DNA of 64,000 bases from Bradyrhizobium sp. 164 (lineage in GTDB: Bacteria > Pseudomonadota > Alphaproteobacteria > Rhizobiales > Xanthobacteraceae). Where the stretch lies: contig NZ_JADPKA010000008.1 in the NCBI RefSeq assembly GCF_023073715.1, positions 62,001 to 126,000 on the forward strand. Reading direction: 5' to 3'. Each line of letters starts with the position of its first letter. The stretch's first letter is position 1. Both the position numbers and the translations under genes were made by a program. The notes beneath the pieces were generated by a model that worked only from the letters and a program-made list of their open reading frames with translations, ran no database searches and was not told where the DNA came from. Shown here piece after piece: positions 27,088 to 36,209 of the stretch.

Positions 27088-27825
27088 TTGTCGACGTCCC
27101 AGCCTTCGGTTTCCATCGTCGTTCCCGTGCGCAACGAAGCCGAGAACATCGCGCCCTTGATCGAGGAGATCACGGCGGCGCTCGATGGCCGCTGGGCCTA
27201 TGAGATCATCTATGTCAACGACGGCTCGACGGATGCGACCGGCGAGCGGCTCAGCGCCATGATGAAGCAGCGGGACAATCTGCGTCAGCTCCGCCATGCG
27301 AGATCGGGCGGCCAGTCGGCGGCGGTGCGCAGTGGCGTGCGTGCGGCGCGCGGGATGATCGTGGCCACGCTTGACGGAGACGGCCAGAATAATCCGGCGT
27401 TTCTGCCGGACCTGATCGCGGCAGTCGAGAAGGGAGCAGGGCGGGTCGGGCTCGCCGCCGGCCAGCGGATCGGGCGCAAGGACACCGGCTTCAAGAAATT
27501 TCAGTCGCGCGTGGCGAACGGCATTCGCAACGCGATCCTGAAGGACGGCACGCGCGACACCGGCTGCGGCCTGAAGGCGTTCCGGCGCGACGTCTTCCTG
27601 ATGCTGCCCTATTTCGACGGGCTGCATCGCTTCCTGCCGGCGCTGGTCCGCCGCGAGGGCTACGACATTGCCTATGTCGACGTGATCGATCGGCCGCGCC
27701 GCGCCGGCGTGTCGAATTATGGCTTTTTCGACCGGCTGTGGATCGGCATCATGGATCTCGCAGGCGTGTGGTGGCTGATCCGGCGCAAGAAGCCGACGCC
27801 AGATGTGACCGAGGTGAACCCATGA
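27088..27825 (+). CDS. GT2 polyprenyl-phosphate glycosyltransferase (DPM1/ArnC-like)
   Basis: 245 residues from a TTG at 27088 (then STSQPSVSIVVPVRNEAEN). No ATG or GTG lies in frame between the PAP2 stop and the GT-A domain, and the only upstream ATG (26932) overlaps PAP2 by 92 bases. Motifs are IVVPVRNE, YVNDGSTDAT, the metal-binding LDGDGQN and CGLKAFRR. No C-terminal membrane helices are present, so it resembles soluble dolichol-phosphate-mannose synthase. It should load a sugar onto undecaprenyl phosphate for the GT83 enzyme. Its stop overlaps the next start (ATGA). Confidence 0.88.
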   Translation: MSTSQPSVSIVVPVRNEAENIAPLIEEITAALDGRWAYEIIYVNDGSTDATGERLSAMMKQRDNLRQLRHARSGGQSAAVRSGVRAARGMIVATLDGDGQNNPAFLPDLIAAVEKGAGRVGLAAGQRIGRKDTGFKKFQSRVANGIRNAILKDGTRDTGCGLKAFRRDVFLMLPYFDGLHRFLPALVRREGYDIAYVDVIDRPRRAGVSNYGFFDRLWIGIMDLAGVWWLIRRKKPTPDVTEVNP

Positions 27826-28160
27826 TCATCCAATACGGTCAAGCGCTGAGCAACTATCTCTACGACGTCTTCGTCGCCAAGTTCGATTTCTGGCTCGCGT
27901 TCGGCCTCGTCGCGCAATTGTTCTTCACCGCGCGCTTCCTGGTGCAGTGGATCGCGAGCGAACGCGCCGGCAACAGCGTGGTGCCGATGGCGTTCTGGTT
28001 CTGCTCGATGGGCGGCGGGCTGATGACGCTGGTCTATGGCGTCGTGAAGCGCGAGCCCGTCATCATCCTCGGACAGTCGCTCGCGACCATCATCTACATC
28101 AGAAACATCATGCTGATCTGGAAGAACCGCGGCAGCGCCTCGAAGACGCTGGATCGCTGA
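27822..28160 (+). CDS. LAB_N (lipid-A-disaccharide synthase N-terminal domain-like) membrane protein
   Basis: 112 residues with three hydrophobic segments. The LAB_N landmarks are FFTARFLVQWIASERAGNSVVP and FWFCSMGGGLMTLVYGV. Stand-alone LAB_N proteins sit beside GT2/GT83 genes in many Gram-negatives. They are small multi-span proteins of the drug/metabolite-transporter type and may flip or present the lipid-linked sugar. It is the last gene of the cassette, starting inside the GT2 stop; it ends nine bases before the convergent Na/Pi gene. Confidence 0.9.
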   Translation: MIIQYGQALSNYLYDVFVAKFDFWLAFGLVAQLFFTARFLVQWIASERAGNSVVPMAFWFCSMGGGLMTLVYGVVKREPVIILGQSLATIIYIRNIMLIWKNRGSASKTLDR

Positions 28161-28169
28161 CCGGAGACG

Positions 28170-29861
28170 CTAGTGCGGCAGCGCCGACGCCGCGCCTGAC
28201 GCGGGCAGGGCAGCTGCTTCGGCCGCACTCCTCCGATAGGGCTCACCTGCCGCGTCCAGCACGGGGTAGGCGACCGAGCAGATATGCGAGTGGATGCGAC
28301 GCAGATCACGCAGCACGTCCAGATGCAGCGACGTGGTCTCGATGGTCTCGGGGCGGCCCTTCCGCAGCCGGTCCAGATGGCGCTCGACCGCAGCAAGCTC
28401 GGTGTTGCGCAGCGCCGTCTTCTCTACCAGCAGCTTGCGCGCCTCATTGGCGTCGCCCGACATGAAGACGCCGAAGGCGATCCGCAGCGAATCCATCGTG
28501 CGCTTGTGGAAAGCGGCGAGCTCCTCAGCCCCTTCGGCCGAGAATTGGAAGCGCCGCTTGATCTTCTTGGTGGCGAGCTCGCTCAGGCTCTTGTCGATGA
28601 TGTCGCCGATATGCTCGAGGTTGATGGCGAAGGAGATGATCTCCATCGCGCGCCGCCCTTCGCTCTCGTCGAGGCTGCCTCGCATGAGTTTTGTGACGTA
28701 GAGCTTGATGGCCTCGTCCAGGCCGTCGACGAGATTGTCCGTCTTCGAGACCTGGTCGACCAGTGCGCGGTCGCCCGTCATCATCGCGGCCATCACCTTG
28801 CGCAGCATGACCTCGACGAGATCCCCCATGCGCAAGGTCTCGCGGGCGGCGTCGGCCAGCGCCAGTGACGGTGTCTCCAGTGCGGTCTCGTCGAGATAGC
28901 GCGGGCGGGCCGGATCGGCCTCCTTGACGCGATCGGGCAAGAGGCGGGTCAACAGACGCGACATGATATCGAGCAGACCGATGAAGAGGACGGCGGTGCC
29001 GGCATTGAAGGCGATGTGGAAGGCCGCCGTCAGCTTGGCGAGATCGGGCTGCCAGGCGTGCATGTGCTCGGCGATCGCGCCGAGGAAGGGCAGGACGAGA
29101 GCAATCCCGATCGCGCGGTTGATGAGATTGCCGACCGGCAGGCGGTAGCTCGCGGGATCGTCGCGCCTGGCGCCCTCGAACACCGGATTGATGGCGCTGC
29201 CGAGATTGGCCCCGAGCACCAGCGCCAGAGCCGCGGCAGGCGAGATGAACTGCGAATAGGCCAGCGACATGATCAACAGGACGCTGGCGACGCTCGAATG
29301 TACAGCCCAGGTGACGAGAGCGGCGATAAAGATGCACAGAATGGGGTCGCCTGTTATGGCCGACATCACGACGCGCACGCCGGGTGCGTTCTCCGCCGGC
29401 GCCAACGTGTCGAGCAGGATGTGCAGCGAGAGCAGCATCAGGCCGAGGCCAATGCAGACTCGGCCGATGTCCTTGATCCGGGATCGCGGGCCGGAGCGGA
29501 AGGCGACCAGGCCGAGCACGAACAGCACCGGGGCAACGGCTGCGATGTTGAACGACAGCACCTGCACGATCAGCGTCGTGCCGACATTGGCCCCGAGCAT
29601 GATGGCGAGGGCGGCAGCGAGGCTGACGAGGCCCTCGGCCGCGAACGAACTGGTGATCAGCGCCGTCGCCGTGCTGCTCTGGAGCAGGGCGGTGAGCCCG
29701 AGGCCGGCAGCGAAGGCGCTGACGCGGTTGCTCAGCGCCTTGCCGAGCAGGCGCCGAAGGTCGGGACCGAAGGCGCGCAAGATCCCGCTATGGACCATGT
29801 GCAGGCCCCACAGCAACAGCGCCACGCCGCCCATGAGATCGAGCAGAACCAACGTTCCCAT
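28170..29861 (-). CDS. Na/Pi cotransporter family protein with PhoU-like domain
   Basis: 563 residues. The N-terminal two thirds are membrane-embedded with inverted repeats of the NptA/PNaS type (LGLTALLQSSTATALITSS, then VHSSVASVLLIMSL, and GANVGTTLIVQ/GANLGSAINPV). From about 345 the C-terminal part is helical and PhoU-like (MGDLVEVMLRKVMAAM, NLEHIGDIIDKSL). It imports phosphate with sodium. It stands alone between convergent LAB_N and the cystathionine beta-lyase, with no Pho box that I can recognise. Confidence 0.9.
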   Translation of the reverse strand: MGTLVLLDLMGGVALLLWGLHMVHSGILRAFGPDLRRLLGKALSNRVSAFAAGLGLTALLQSSTATALITSSFAAEGLVSLAAALAIMLGANVGTTLIVQVLSFNIAAVAPVLFVLGLVAFRSGPRSRIKDIGRVCIGLGLMLLSLHILLDTLAPAENAPGVRVVMSAITGDPILCIFIAALVTWAVHSSVASVLLIMSLAYSQFISPAAALALVLGANLGSAINPVFEGARRDDPASYRLPVGNLINRAIGIALVLPFLGAIAEHMHAWQPDLAKLTAAFHIAFNAGTAVLFIGLLDIMSRLLTRLLPDRVKEADPARPRYLDETALETPSLALADAARETLRMGDLVEVMLRKVMAAMMTGDRALVDQVSKTDNLVDGLDEAIKLYVTKLMRGSLDESEGRRAMEIISFAINLEHIGDIIDKSLSELATKKIKRRFQFSAEGAEELAAFHKRTMDSLRIAFGVFMSGDANEARKLLVEKTALRNTELAAVERHLDRLRKGRPETIETTSLHLDVLRDLRRIHSHICSVAYPVLDAAGEPYRRSAAEAAALPASGAASALPH

Positions 29862-30016
29862 GCTCCGTGTCCGGATTGGAGTCGATTGGTGAGGCTAGCG
29901 CCAAACGTCGGCGGATCAAACCATTTGTTGGCGCGTCGGCGTTAACGTTTACGGCGCGTGCACGTTCCCCCGGCGCGCGATGGCGCGTCCGCCGGCACGA
30001 TGCCTTGTGAGCAGGC

Positions 30017-31201
30017 TCACATTGCCGCTTTCAGTGCAGCGAAGCCGCGATCGAGATCGGCCTTGAGATCATCGACGCTCTCGAGCCCGATGTGCAGACG
30101 CAGCGTCGGGCCGCCCGGCGCCCATTTGGTCGCGGTGCGATAGCTGTCGCAGTCGAACGGAATCACGAGGCTCTCGAAGCCGCCCCAGGAGAAGCCCATG
30201 CCGAACAGTTTGAGCGTGTCGAGCATGGTGTCGACTGCCTTCTGCGGCGCCGGCTTAAGCACGATACTGAACAGGCCGGACGCGCCGGTGAAGTCACGCT
30301 TCCAGATCGCATGGCCGGGATCGGTTTCGAGTGCCGGATGCAGCACGCGCGCGACCTCCGCCCGGCTAGCCAGCCAGCGCGCCATGTCGAGTCCCGAACG
30401 ATGATGCTGCGCCAGCCGCACCGACAGCGTGCGCAGGCCGCGTAGCGCCAGGAAGACGTCGTCGGGGCCGGCGCAGACGCCGAGCAGGCGGATGCCTTCG
30501 GCGACCATCGGCCAGGTCTTTGCGTTGGCGGAGATGGTGCCGAACATGATGTCGGAATGGCCGCCGATATATTTTGTGGCCGCCTGCATGCTGATGTCGA
30601 CGCCCTGTTCAAGCGACCGGTGATAGAGTGGTGTCGCCCAGGTATTGTCGTCGATGACGAGCGCGTCGCGCCCATGCGCGACCTCGGCGATGGCGCGGAT
30701 ATCTGGCATTTCGAACGACTGCGAGCCTGGCGCCTCCACCAGCACCGCGCGGGTGTTGGGCTTGAACAGCTTCTCGATCCCGGCGCCGATCAGCGGATCG
30801 AAATAGGTGGTCTCGATGCCATAGCGGGTGAGCATGCCGTTGCAGAAATTGCGCGAGGGCCGATAGACGTTGTCGCAGACCAGGAGATGGTCGCCGGCGT
30901 TCAGCACCGAGAGCAGGGTGGTCGAGATCGCCGACAGCCCCGACGGCACGATGCCGACGCCGGCGCATTGCGGCCCCTCCAGCGCCATCAGCGTCTCCTG
31001 GAAAGCCTTGGTGGTGGGGGAGCCGTGGCGGCCATAGGTGAACTCGCCGCGATGGGCGTGCAGGTCCTCGGCGGTCGGATAGAGCACGGTCGAGCCGTGA
31101 AACACAGGCGGATTGACGAACCCCTTCTGCGCCTTGGTGTCGCGGCCGGAGGTGACCAGCCGGGTCTCGGCATGCTGCTGGGAGGGGTGCGAGGAATCCA
31201 T
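30017..31201 (-). CDS. metC: cystathionine beta-lyase
   Basis: 394 residues from ATG 31201 (MDSSHPSQQHAETRLVTSG); the longer open frame to 31303 is Arg/Ala-rich and unlike the family. It is a PLP enzyme of the Cys/Met-metabolism family. Landmarks are YGRHGSPTTKAFQE, the phosphate loop VPSGLSAIS, Tyr in DNVYRPSRNF, and Schiff-base Lys210 in ATKYIGGHSD. It cleaves cystathionine to homocysteine, pyruvate and ammonia in methionine synthesis. GHSDIMFG and the overall length fit MetC better than MetB or MetZ. It is divergent from aapJ. Confidence 0.9.
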   Translation of the reverse strand: MDSSHPSQQHAETRLVTSGRDTKAQKGFVNPPVFHGSTVLYPTAEDLHAHRGEFTYGRHGSPTTKAFQETLMALEGPQCAGVGIVPSGLSAISTTLLSVLNAGDHLLVCDNVYRPSRNFCNGMLTRYGIETTYFDPLIGAGIEKLFKPNTRAVLVEAPGSQSFEMPDIRAIAEVAHGRDALVIDDNTWATPLYHRSLEQGVDISMQAATKYIGGHSDIMFGTISANAKTWPMVAEGIRLLGVCAGPDDVFLALRGLRTLSVRLAQHHRSGLDMARWLASRAEVARVLHPALETDPGHAIWKRDFTGASGLFSIVLKPAPQKAVDTMLDTLKLFGMGFSWGGFESLVIPFDCDSYRTATKWAPGGPTLRLHIGLESVDDLKADLDRGFAALKAAM

Positions 31202-31598
31202 GCGTCTGCTTTCAAAACCGCGTTTCCGCCGGGCGCGTCGCGCCCGCGGGGCTGGCCGAAAGGCCGCCGCCGTTAATAACAGAATACAGAAGAGTCCCGT
31301 CAACCCCTTGACCCGGCACGCCAGTCGTTCTGTGATGCGCAGGTGCTATTCAGTCGCCGCATGTTGAGGGGCCTGCTGCGACCTTCGATCCATCGCCTGA
31401 ACGGACTTCGCGTCACAGCCATCCCGGCGGGCGCCTCTTCGGCGGGACGAAGGTATGGCCTCCCGGGATCGGCGGGTGTTCGGCTAGGTTTTCCAGCATG
31501 AGTCTTGCAAGACTAGCCTAGGTACGATTAGCCCTGGCAGAGATGACCCCAAAGACAACGTTCCCGACCTTGAGGCGATTTTGAAAGGCCCAAAGCCC
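31202..31598. other. divergent promoter region, metC / aapJ
   Basis: 397 bases. It holds a perfect 14-base palindrome (31501-31514) and a loose inverted repeat ATCCCGG/CCGGGAT (31421-31427/31463-31469). No gene seen. Confidence 0.5.
31501..31514. promoter_or_regulatory. 14-base palindrome upstream of aapJ, candidate operator
   Basis: AGTCTTGCAAGACT is a perfect palindrome, ending 84 bases before the aapJ ATG. The Aap system is nitrogen-regulated in rhizobia, but this site does not resemble an NtrC site. Which protein binds is unknown. Confidence 0.4.
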
Positions 31599-32615
31599 AT
31601 GAAACGCGTAACCCTGGCTCTCACTCTTGCTCTCGCCGCCGGCCTCTCGGCCCAGGCCGCCGATGCGCAAACGCTCAAGACCGTCAAGGACCGGGGCATG
31701 CTGTCCTGCGGCGTCAGCCAGGGGCTGCCAGGCTTTTCATCGCCGGACGACAAGGGCAATTGGACGGGGCTCGACGTCGACGTCTGCCGCGCCATCGCCG
31801 GAGCGATCTTCAACGATCCGACCAAGGTCAAGTACGTGCCGCTGTCCGCCAAGGACCGCTTCACGGCGCTGCAATCCGGCGAAATCGATGTGCTCTCGCG
31901 CAACACCACCTGGACCATCTCGCGCGACACCTCGCTCGGCGCCAACTTCACCGGCGTGACCTATTATGACGGGCAGGGCTTCATGGTGAAGAAGTCGCTC
32001 AAGGTGAACTCGGCGCTCGAGCTCAACAGCGCATCGGTCTGCGTGCAGACCGGCACCACCACAGAGCAAAATCTCGCCGACTATTTCAAAGCCAACAACA
32101 TGAAGTACGAGGTGATCGCGTTCGGCACCAACGACGAAACGGTCAAGGCCTATGAGGCCGGCCGCTGCGACGTCTTCACGACCGACCAATCGGGCCTGTA
32201 CGCCAATCGCCTCAAGCTCGCCAATCCCAACGACCATATGGTGCTCCCCGAAATCATCTCGAAGGAGCCGCTTGGGCCGATGGTGCGCCACGGCGACGAC
32301 CAGTGGTTCGACATCGTGAAATGGACGCTGTTTGCGATGATCACAGCCGAAGAGCTCGGCGTGACCTCGAAGAACGTCGACGAGAAAGCGAAGCTGGAAA
32401 GCCCGGAGCTGAAGCGCGTGCTCGGCAGCGACGGCAATTTCGGCGAACAGCTCGGCCTGACCAAGGACTGGGTGGTGCGGATCGTGAAGGCGGTCGGCAA
32501 TTACGGCGAGGTGTTCGACCGCAACGTCGGCGCGGGCTCGCCGCTCGCCATCAACCGCGGTCTCAACAACCTCTGGAACAAGGGCGGTCTCCAGTACGCG
32601 CCGCCGATCCGCTGA
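31599..32615 (+). CDS. aapJ: general L-amino acid ABC transporter, periplasmic binding protein
   Basis: 338 residues from ATG 31599 (AAAGG upstream), with a Sec leader (VTLALTLALAAGLSAQAADAQ). The solute-binding family 3 domain shows the Aap/BztA pattern GVSQGLPGFSSPDDKGNW, LDVDVCRAIAGAIF and GEIDVLSRNTTWTISRD. It binds a broad range of L-amino acids. It is followed in order by two permeases and the ATPase, the full Aap operon. Confidence 0.95.
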   Translation: MKRVTLALTLALAAGLSAQAADAQTLKTVKDRGMLSCGVSQGLPGFSSPDDKGNWTGLDVDVCRAIAGAIFNDPTKVKYVPLSAKDRFTALQSGEIDVLSRNTTWTISRDTSLGANFTGVTYYDGQGFMVKKSLKVNSALELNSASVCVQTGTTTEQNLADYFKANNMKYEVIAFGTNDETVKAYEAGRCDVFTTDQSGLYANRLKLANPNDHMVLPEIISKEPLGPMVRHGDDQWFDIVKWTLFAMITAEELGVTSKNVDEKAKLESPELKRVLGSDGNFGEQLGLTKDWVVRIVKAVGNYGEVFDRNVGAGSPLAINRGLNNLWNKGGLQYAPPIR

Positions 32616-32640
32616 TCATCCTGATCCGCAGCTCGCGGCG

Positions 32641-33846
32641 ATGAGCACCGAGGCCCGTAAACCGTCGCCCCAGATTGCGCTGAAGGTCAGGCGCGTGCTG
32701 GGCGGCAAGGCAGGCTGGAACGGCATTGCCGTCCAGTTTGCCTTCGCGGCGATCCTGGGCTGGATCGGCTATGAGATCGTCTCCAATGCTCGCGCCAACC
32801 TCGAAAATCAGCACATCGCCGCCGGATTCGGCTTCCTCCGGAACAATGCCGGCTTCGACGTCAATCAGACTCTGATCTCCTACACCGGCTCGGACACGTT
32901 CCTGCGCGTGTTCGTGGTCGGGCTTCTGAACACGCTCGTGGTCTCCGTGGTCGGCATCGTCTTCGCCACCGTGATTGGCTTCATCGTCGCGCTGTGCCGG
33001 CTGTCGCCGAACTGGCTGTTGTCGCGCGTCGGCGAGATCTATGTCGAGATCATCCGCAACCTGCCGCTGCTGTTCCAGATCCTGTTCTGGTACCTCGCGG
33101 TGCTGGCGGCGTTGCCCAATCCGCGGCAGAGCATTTCGCTGCTCGGCATTGCCTTCCTCAGCAACCGGGGCCTTGTCGTTCCCAGCCCGATCGGCCAGAG
33201 CGGTCTCGAGCCGTTCCTGGCGATGCTGGCGCTCGGCTTCGTCGCGGCGCTGGCCTTGCGCATCCACGCGCGGCGCGCGCTGTTTCAGGAGGGGCGGATG
33301 ATCCGGATCTGGCCCTATGTGCTGGGTCTGCTGTTCGGGCTGCCGCTCGCTACCATCTTGGTGTTCGGTTTGCCCTTCACCTTCGAGCTGCCGCAGCTCA
33401 AAGGGTTCAATTTCGCCGGTGGCTCGCGCATCATCCCGGAGTTCGTGGCGCTGACCTTGGCGCTATCGACCTATACCGCCGCCTTCATCGCCGAGATCGT
33501 GCGCGCCGGCATCCTGTCCGTCCACAAGGGGCAGATGGAGGCGGGGTCCTCGCTAGGCCTGAGCCGCGGCACCACGCTCCGTCTGATCGTCGTGCCGCAG
33601 GCCATGCGCGTCATCGTGCCGCCGCTGACCAATCAATACCTCAACCTGACCAAGAATTCTTCGCTTGCCGTCGCGATCGGCTATCCTGACCTGGTGTCGG
33701 TATTCGCCGGCACCTCGCTGAGCCAGACCGGACAGGCGATCGAGATCATCGCGATGACGATGGGCGTCTACCTCCTGATCTCACTCGTCACCAGCGCGAT
33801 CATGAGCGTCTACGGTTGGCGCGTCAGCCGGAGCCTGGACGCATGA
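32641..33846 (+). CDS. aapQ: general L-amino acid ABC transporter permease
   Basis: 401 residues, polar amino-acid permease of the BztB/AapQ type. It has eight or so spans, a long periplasmic insert after the first helix, and the EAA loop SLGLSRGTTLRLIVVPQAMR contacting the ATPase. It begins 25 bases after aapJ, and its stop overlaps the aapM start (ATGA). It forms the heterodimeric channel with AapM. Confidence 0.94.
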   Translation: MSTEARKPSPQIALKVRRVLGGKAGWNGIAVQFAFAAILGWIGYEIVSNARANLENQHIAAGFGFLRNNAGFDVNQTLISYTGSDTFLRVFVVGLLNTLVVSVVGIVFATVIGFIVALCRLSPNWLLSRVGEIYVEIIRNLPLLFQILFWYLAVLAALPNPRQSISLLGIAFLSNRGLVVPSPIGQSGLEPFLAMLALGFVAALALRIHARRALFQEGRMIRIWPYVLGLLFGLPLATILVFGLPFTFELPQLKGFNFAGGSRIIPEFVALTLALSTYTAAFIAEIVRAGILSVHKGQMEAGSSLGLSRGTTLRLIVVPQAMRVIVPPLTNQYLNLTKNSSLAVAIGYPDLVSVFAGTSLSQTGQAIEIIAMTMGVYLLISLVTSAIMSVYGWRVSRSLDA

Positions 33847-35363
33847 GCGATGTGGCGACGTCCGCCTTCGTCCGTCAGGACCTGGTCGCTGAGCGTCCCG
33901 CGCCGGTCCAGACCACGGGCTTCATCGGCGTGCTGCGCACCCGCTTGTTCAACTCGCCGACCAACATCCTCCTCACGATCGTGGGCGCCCTGCTGCTCTG
34001 GTTCACCATCGTTCCCTCCGTCAAGTTCCTGATGGTCGATGCGGTCTGGACCGGCAAGGATCGCACGGCCTGCCTCACCGAGAACGTCGGTTTTGCGGTC
34101 GGCGCCTGCTGGCCTTACATTCAGGCCAAGCTGCCGCAACTGATCTACGGCTTCTATCCCGAGGCCGAGCGCTGGCGGGTCAATCTCACGTTCGTCTTGG
34201 CGGTGGTGCTGCTGATGCCGCTGCTCATTCCCAGGCTGCCGGCGAAGAGTTTGAATGCCGGCCTGTTCTTCATCGCCTTTCCGGTGGTCGCATTCTTCCT
34301 GCTGCACGGCGGCGGCATCAAGGGATTTGGCCTGAGCTGGACGGTTGGCCTGCTGCAATTGTTCGACGAAAGCATCATCGGCGCCGGGCAGGCGATGCTC
34401 AATCTCAGCAAGACGTCAGCGGTCGCACCGCTGCTGTGGGCCGTCGGGAGCCTGATTGTACTGGTCGGCACGGCGATCTCCTGGCTGATCTTTCCGCTCG
34501 TCTGGCTGCGTGATCATGTCCAGAGGACGGGGGAGCCGGTCTGGGCCGATTTCGCCACCACGGCCGTGATTGTCTGCTGGATCGCCTTCCTTCTTGGCGG
34601 CGGCGTTCGTACCGGCGGGCGGGCTCTGGCATCCAGTATCGCCACCTTCATTGGCATCGCGATCGTCATCAAGCTGATGGGGCTCGATCGTGGTGGGTTG
34701 CCGATCGTGTCAACCAACTTGTGGGGTGGCCTTCTGGTGACGCTGGTGGTCTCGGTCACCGGCATTGTGACCTCACTGCCGATCGGCATCGCGCTGGCGC
34801 TCGGCCGCCGCTCCACCATTCCGCTGATCCGGATATTCTCGATCGCCTTCATCGAGTTCTGGCGCGGCGTGCCGCTGATCACCGTGCTGTTCTTTGCCAC
34901 CTACATGCTGCCTTTGTTCCTGCCCGGCAATTTCACCGTCGACGGGCTCGTGCGCGCCCTGATCGGGATTGCTCTGTTCACGGGCGCCTATCAGGCCGAG
35001 AACGTCCGCGGCGGGCTGGCCGCGATTCCGCGAGGGCAGGGCGAGGCGGCGGCCGCCCTGGGGCTATCCTGGTGGAAGACGACCTCCCTGATCGTGCTGC
35101 CGCAGGCGCTGCGCCATGTCATTCCGAACCTCGTCAACAGCTTCATCTCGCTGTTCAAGGACACCTCGCTGGTGTCGATCGTGGCGCTGTTCGACCTCCT
35201 CGGCTCGCTCCGCGCCTCGTTCTCGGATCCGAAATGGTCGACGCCGTCGACCGCGTTTACCGGCTTTGCCTTCGCCGGCATCGTCTACTTCATCTTCTGT
35301 TTTGGAATGTCGCGATATTCGCTGTTCGTCGAGCACCGCCTCAACGCTCACCGCCGCACCTGA
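33843..35363 (+). CDS. aapM: general L-amino acid ABC transporter permease
   Basis: 506 residues from the ATG at 33843 that overlaps the aapQ stop; the open frame 27 bases further upstream is inside aapQ. It is larger than AapQ because of additional N-terminal spans ([20 protein letters not shown]). The C-terminal binding-protein-dependent permease domain carries the EAA loop [20 protein letters not shown]. It pairs with AapQ in the inner membrane. Confidence 0.94.
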   Translation: MSDVATSAFVRQDLVAERPAPVQTTGFIGVLRTRLFNSPTNILLTIVGALLLWFTIVPSVKFLMVDAVWTGKDRTACLTENVGFAVGACWPYIQAKLPQLIYGFYPEAERWRVNLTFVLAVVLLMPLLIPRLPAKSLNAGLFFIAFPVVAFFLLHGGGIKGFGLSWTVGLLQLFDESIIGAGQAMLNLSKTSAVAPLLWAVGSLIVLVGTAISWLIFPLVWLRDHVQRTGEPVWADFATTAVIVCWIAFLLGGGVRTGGRALASSIATFIGIAIVIKLMGLDRGGLPIVSTNLWGGLLVTLVVSVTGIVTSLPIGIALALGRRSTIPLIRIFSIAFIEFWRGVPLITVLFFATYMLPLFLPGNFTVDGLVRALIGIALFTGAYQAENVRGGLAAIPRGQGEAAAALGLSWWKTTSLIVLPQALRHVIPNLVNSFISLFKDTSLVSIVALFDLLGSLRASFSDPKWSTPSTAFTGFAFAGIVYFIFCFGMSRYSLFVEHRLNAHRRT

Positions 35364-35374
35364 TGGAGCTCACC

Positions 35375-36112
35375 ATGTCCGACCCCATCGTCAAGATTTC
35401 CGGCCTCAACAAATGGTACGGCGACTTTCACGTCCTGCGCGACATCGACCTGGAGGTCCGCAAGGGCGAGCGCATCGTGATCTGCGGGCCGTCGGGCTCA
35501 GGCAAGTCGACGCTGATCCGCTGCATCAACGCGCTCGAGGAATTCCAGGAGGGCGAGATCGTCGTCGACGGCATCGAGCTCGGGCCGAACCTCAAGCATG
35601 TCGACGCGGTGCGACGCGAAGTCGGCATGGTGTTTCAGAGCTTTAATCTGTTTCCGCATCTCACGGTCCTCGACAATTGCACGCTGGCGCCGATCTGGGT
35701 GCGCAACATCCCCAAAAGGGATGCCGAGGCGACCGCCATGAAATTCCTGGAGCGCGTCAAGATTCCGCACCAGGCCCACAAGTTTCCCGGCCAGATGTCG
35801 GGCGGCCAGCAGCAGCGCGTCGCGATCGCTCGTGCGCTGACCATGAACCCGAAGGTGATGCTGTTCGACGAGCCGACCTCGGCGCTCGACCCCGAAATGG
35901 TCAAGGAGGTGCTCGACACCATGGTCGATCTCGCCGAGGAGGGCATGACCATGCTGGTCGTAACCCACGAGATGGGCTTTGCCCGCGAGGTCGCCAACCG
36001 CGTGGTGTTCATGGACGCCGGCCAGATCATCGAGGCCAACACGCCGAACGAGTTCTTCGCGGCCCCGCAGCACGCCCGCACCAAGCTTTTCCTGAGCCAG
36101 ATCCTGCGCTGA
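35375..36112 (+). CDS. aapP: general L-amino acid ABC transporter ATP-binding protein
   Basis: 245 residues from ATG 35375, preferred over the ATG at 35363 because GGAG lies just before it. It is a complete ABC ATPase: Walker [10 protein letters not shown] (38-46), Q-loop [10 protein letters not shown], signature MSGGQQQR, Walker [13 protein letters not shown], and the H-loop VVTHEMGFA. It powers AapQM. A GC hairpin follows immediately after the stop. Confidence 0.95.
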   Translation: MSDPIVKISGLNKWYGDFHVLRDIDLEVRKGERIVICGPSGSGKSTLIRCINALEEFQEGEIVVDGIELGPNLKHVDAVRREVGMVFQSFNLFPHLTVLDNCTLAPIWVRNIPKRDAEATAMKFLERVKIPHQAHKFPGQMSGGQQQRVAIARALTMNPKVMLFDEPTSALDPEMVKEVLDTMVDLAEEGMTMLVVTHEMGFAREVANRVVFMDAGQIIEANTPNEFFAAPQHARTKLFLSQILR

Positions 36113-36130
36113 CCCCGGGGAATCCCGGGG
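36113..36130. terminator. GC hairpin after aapP, also upstream of the first GT41 gene
   Basis: CCCCGGG, GAAT loop, CCCGGGG, directly after the aapP TGA. No T-run follows. A similar hairpin stands before the second paralog (38496-38515). Confidence 0.45.
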
Positions 36131-36163
36131 GCGTCCTCGGCAGCTGACCGGCAGGCCCCGGCC

Positions 36164-36180
36164 GCGAATCAGTTAGACTC
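36164..36180 (+). promoter_or_regulatory. conserved upstream element of GT41 paralog 1
   Basis: GCGAATCAGTTAGACTC is repeated with a single change at 38550-38566, upstream of the second paralog and at a near-equal distance from the start (30 and 28 bases). It may be a promoter or just part of the duplicated unit. Confidence 0.4.
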
Positions 36181-36209
36181 CTTTCCGGGCAATCCTCCGG
36201 AGAGACACC

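Noticed and set aside
31520..31560. sigma-54 promoter upstream of aapJ (CTGGCAGAG)
   Set aside because: The -24 half resembles TGGCAC, but no TTGC follows at the right distance.
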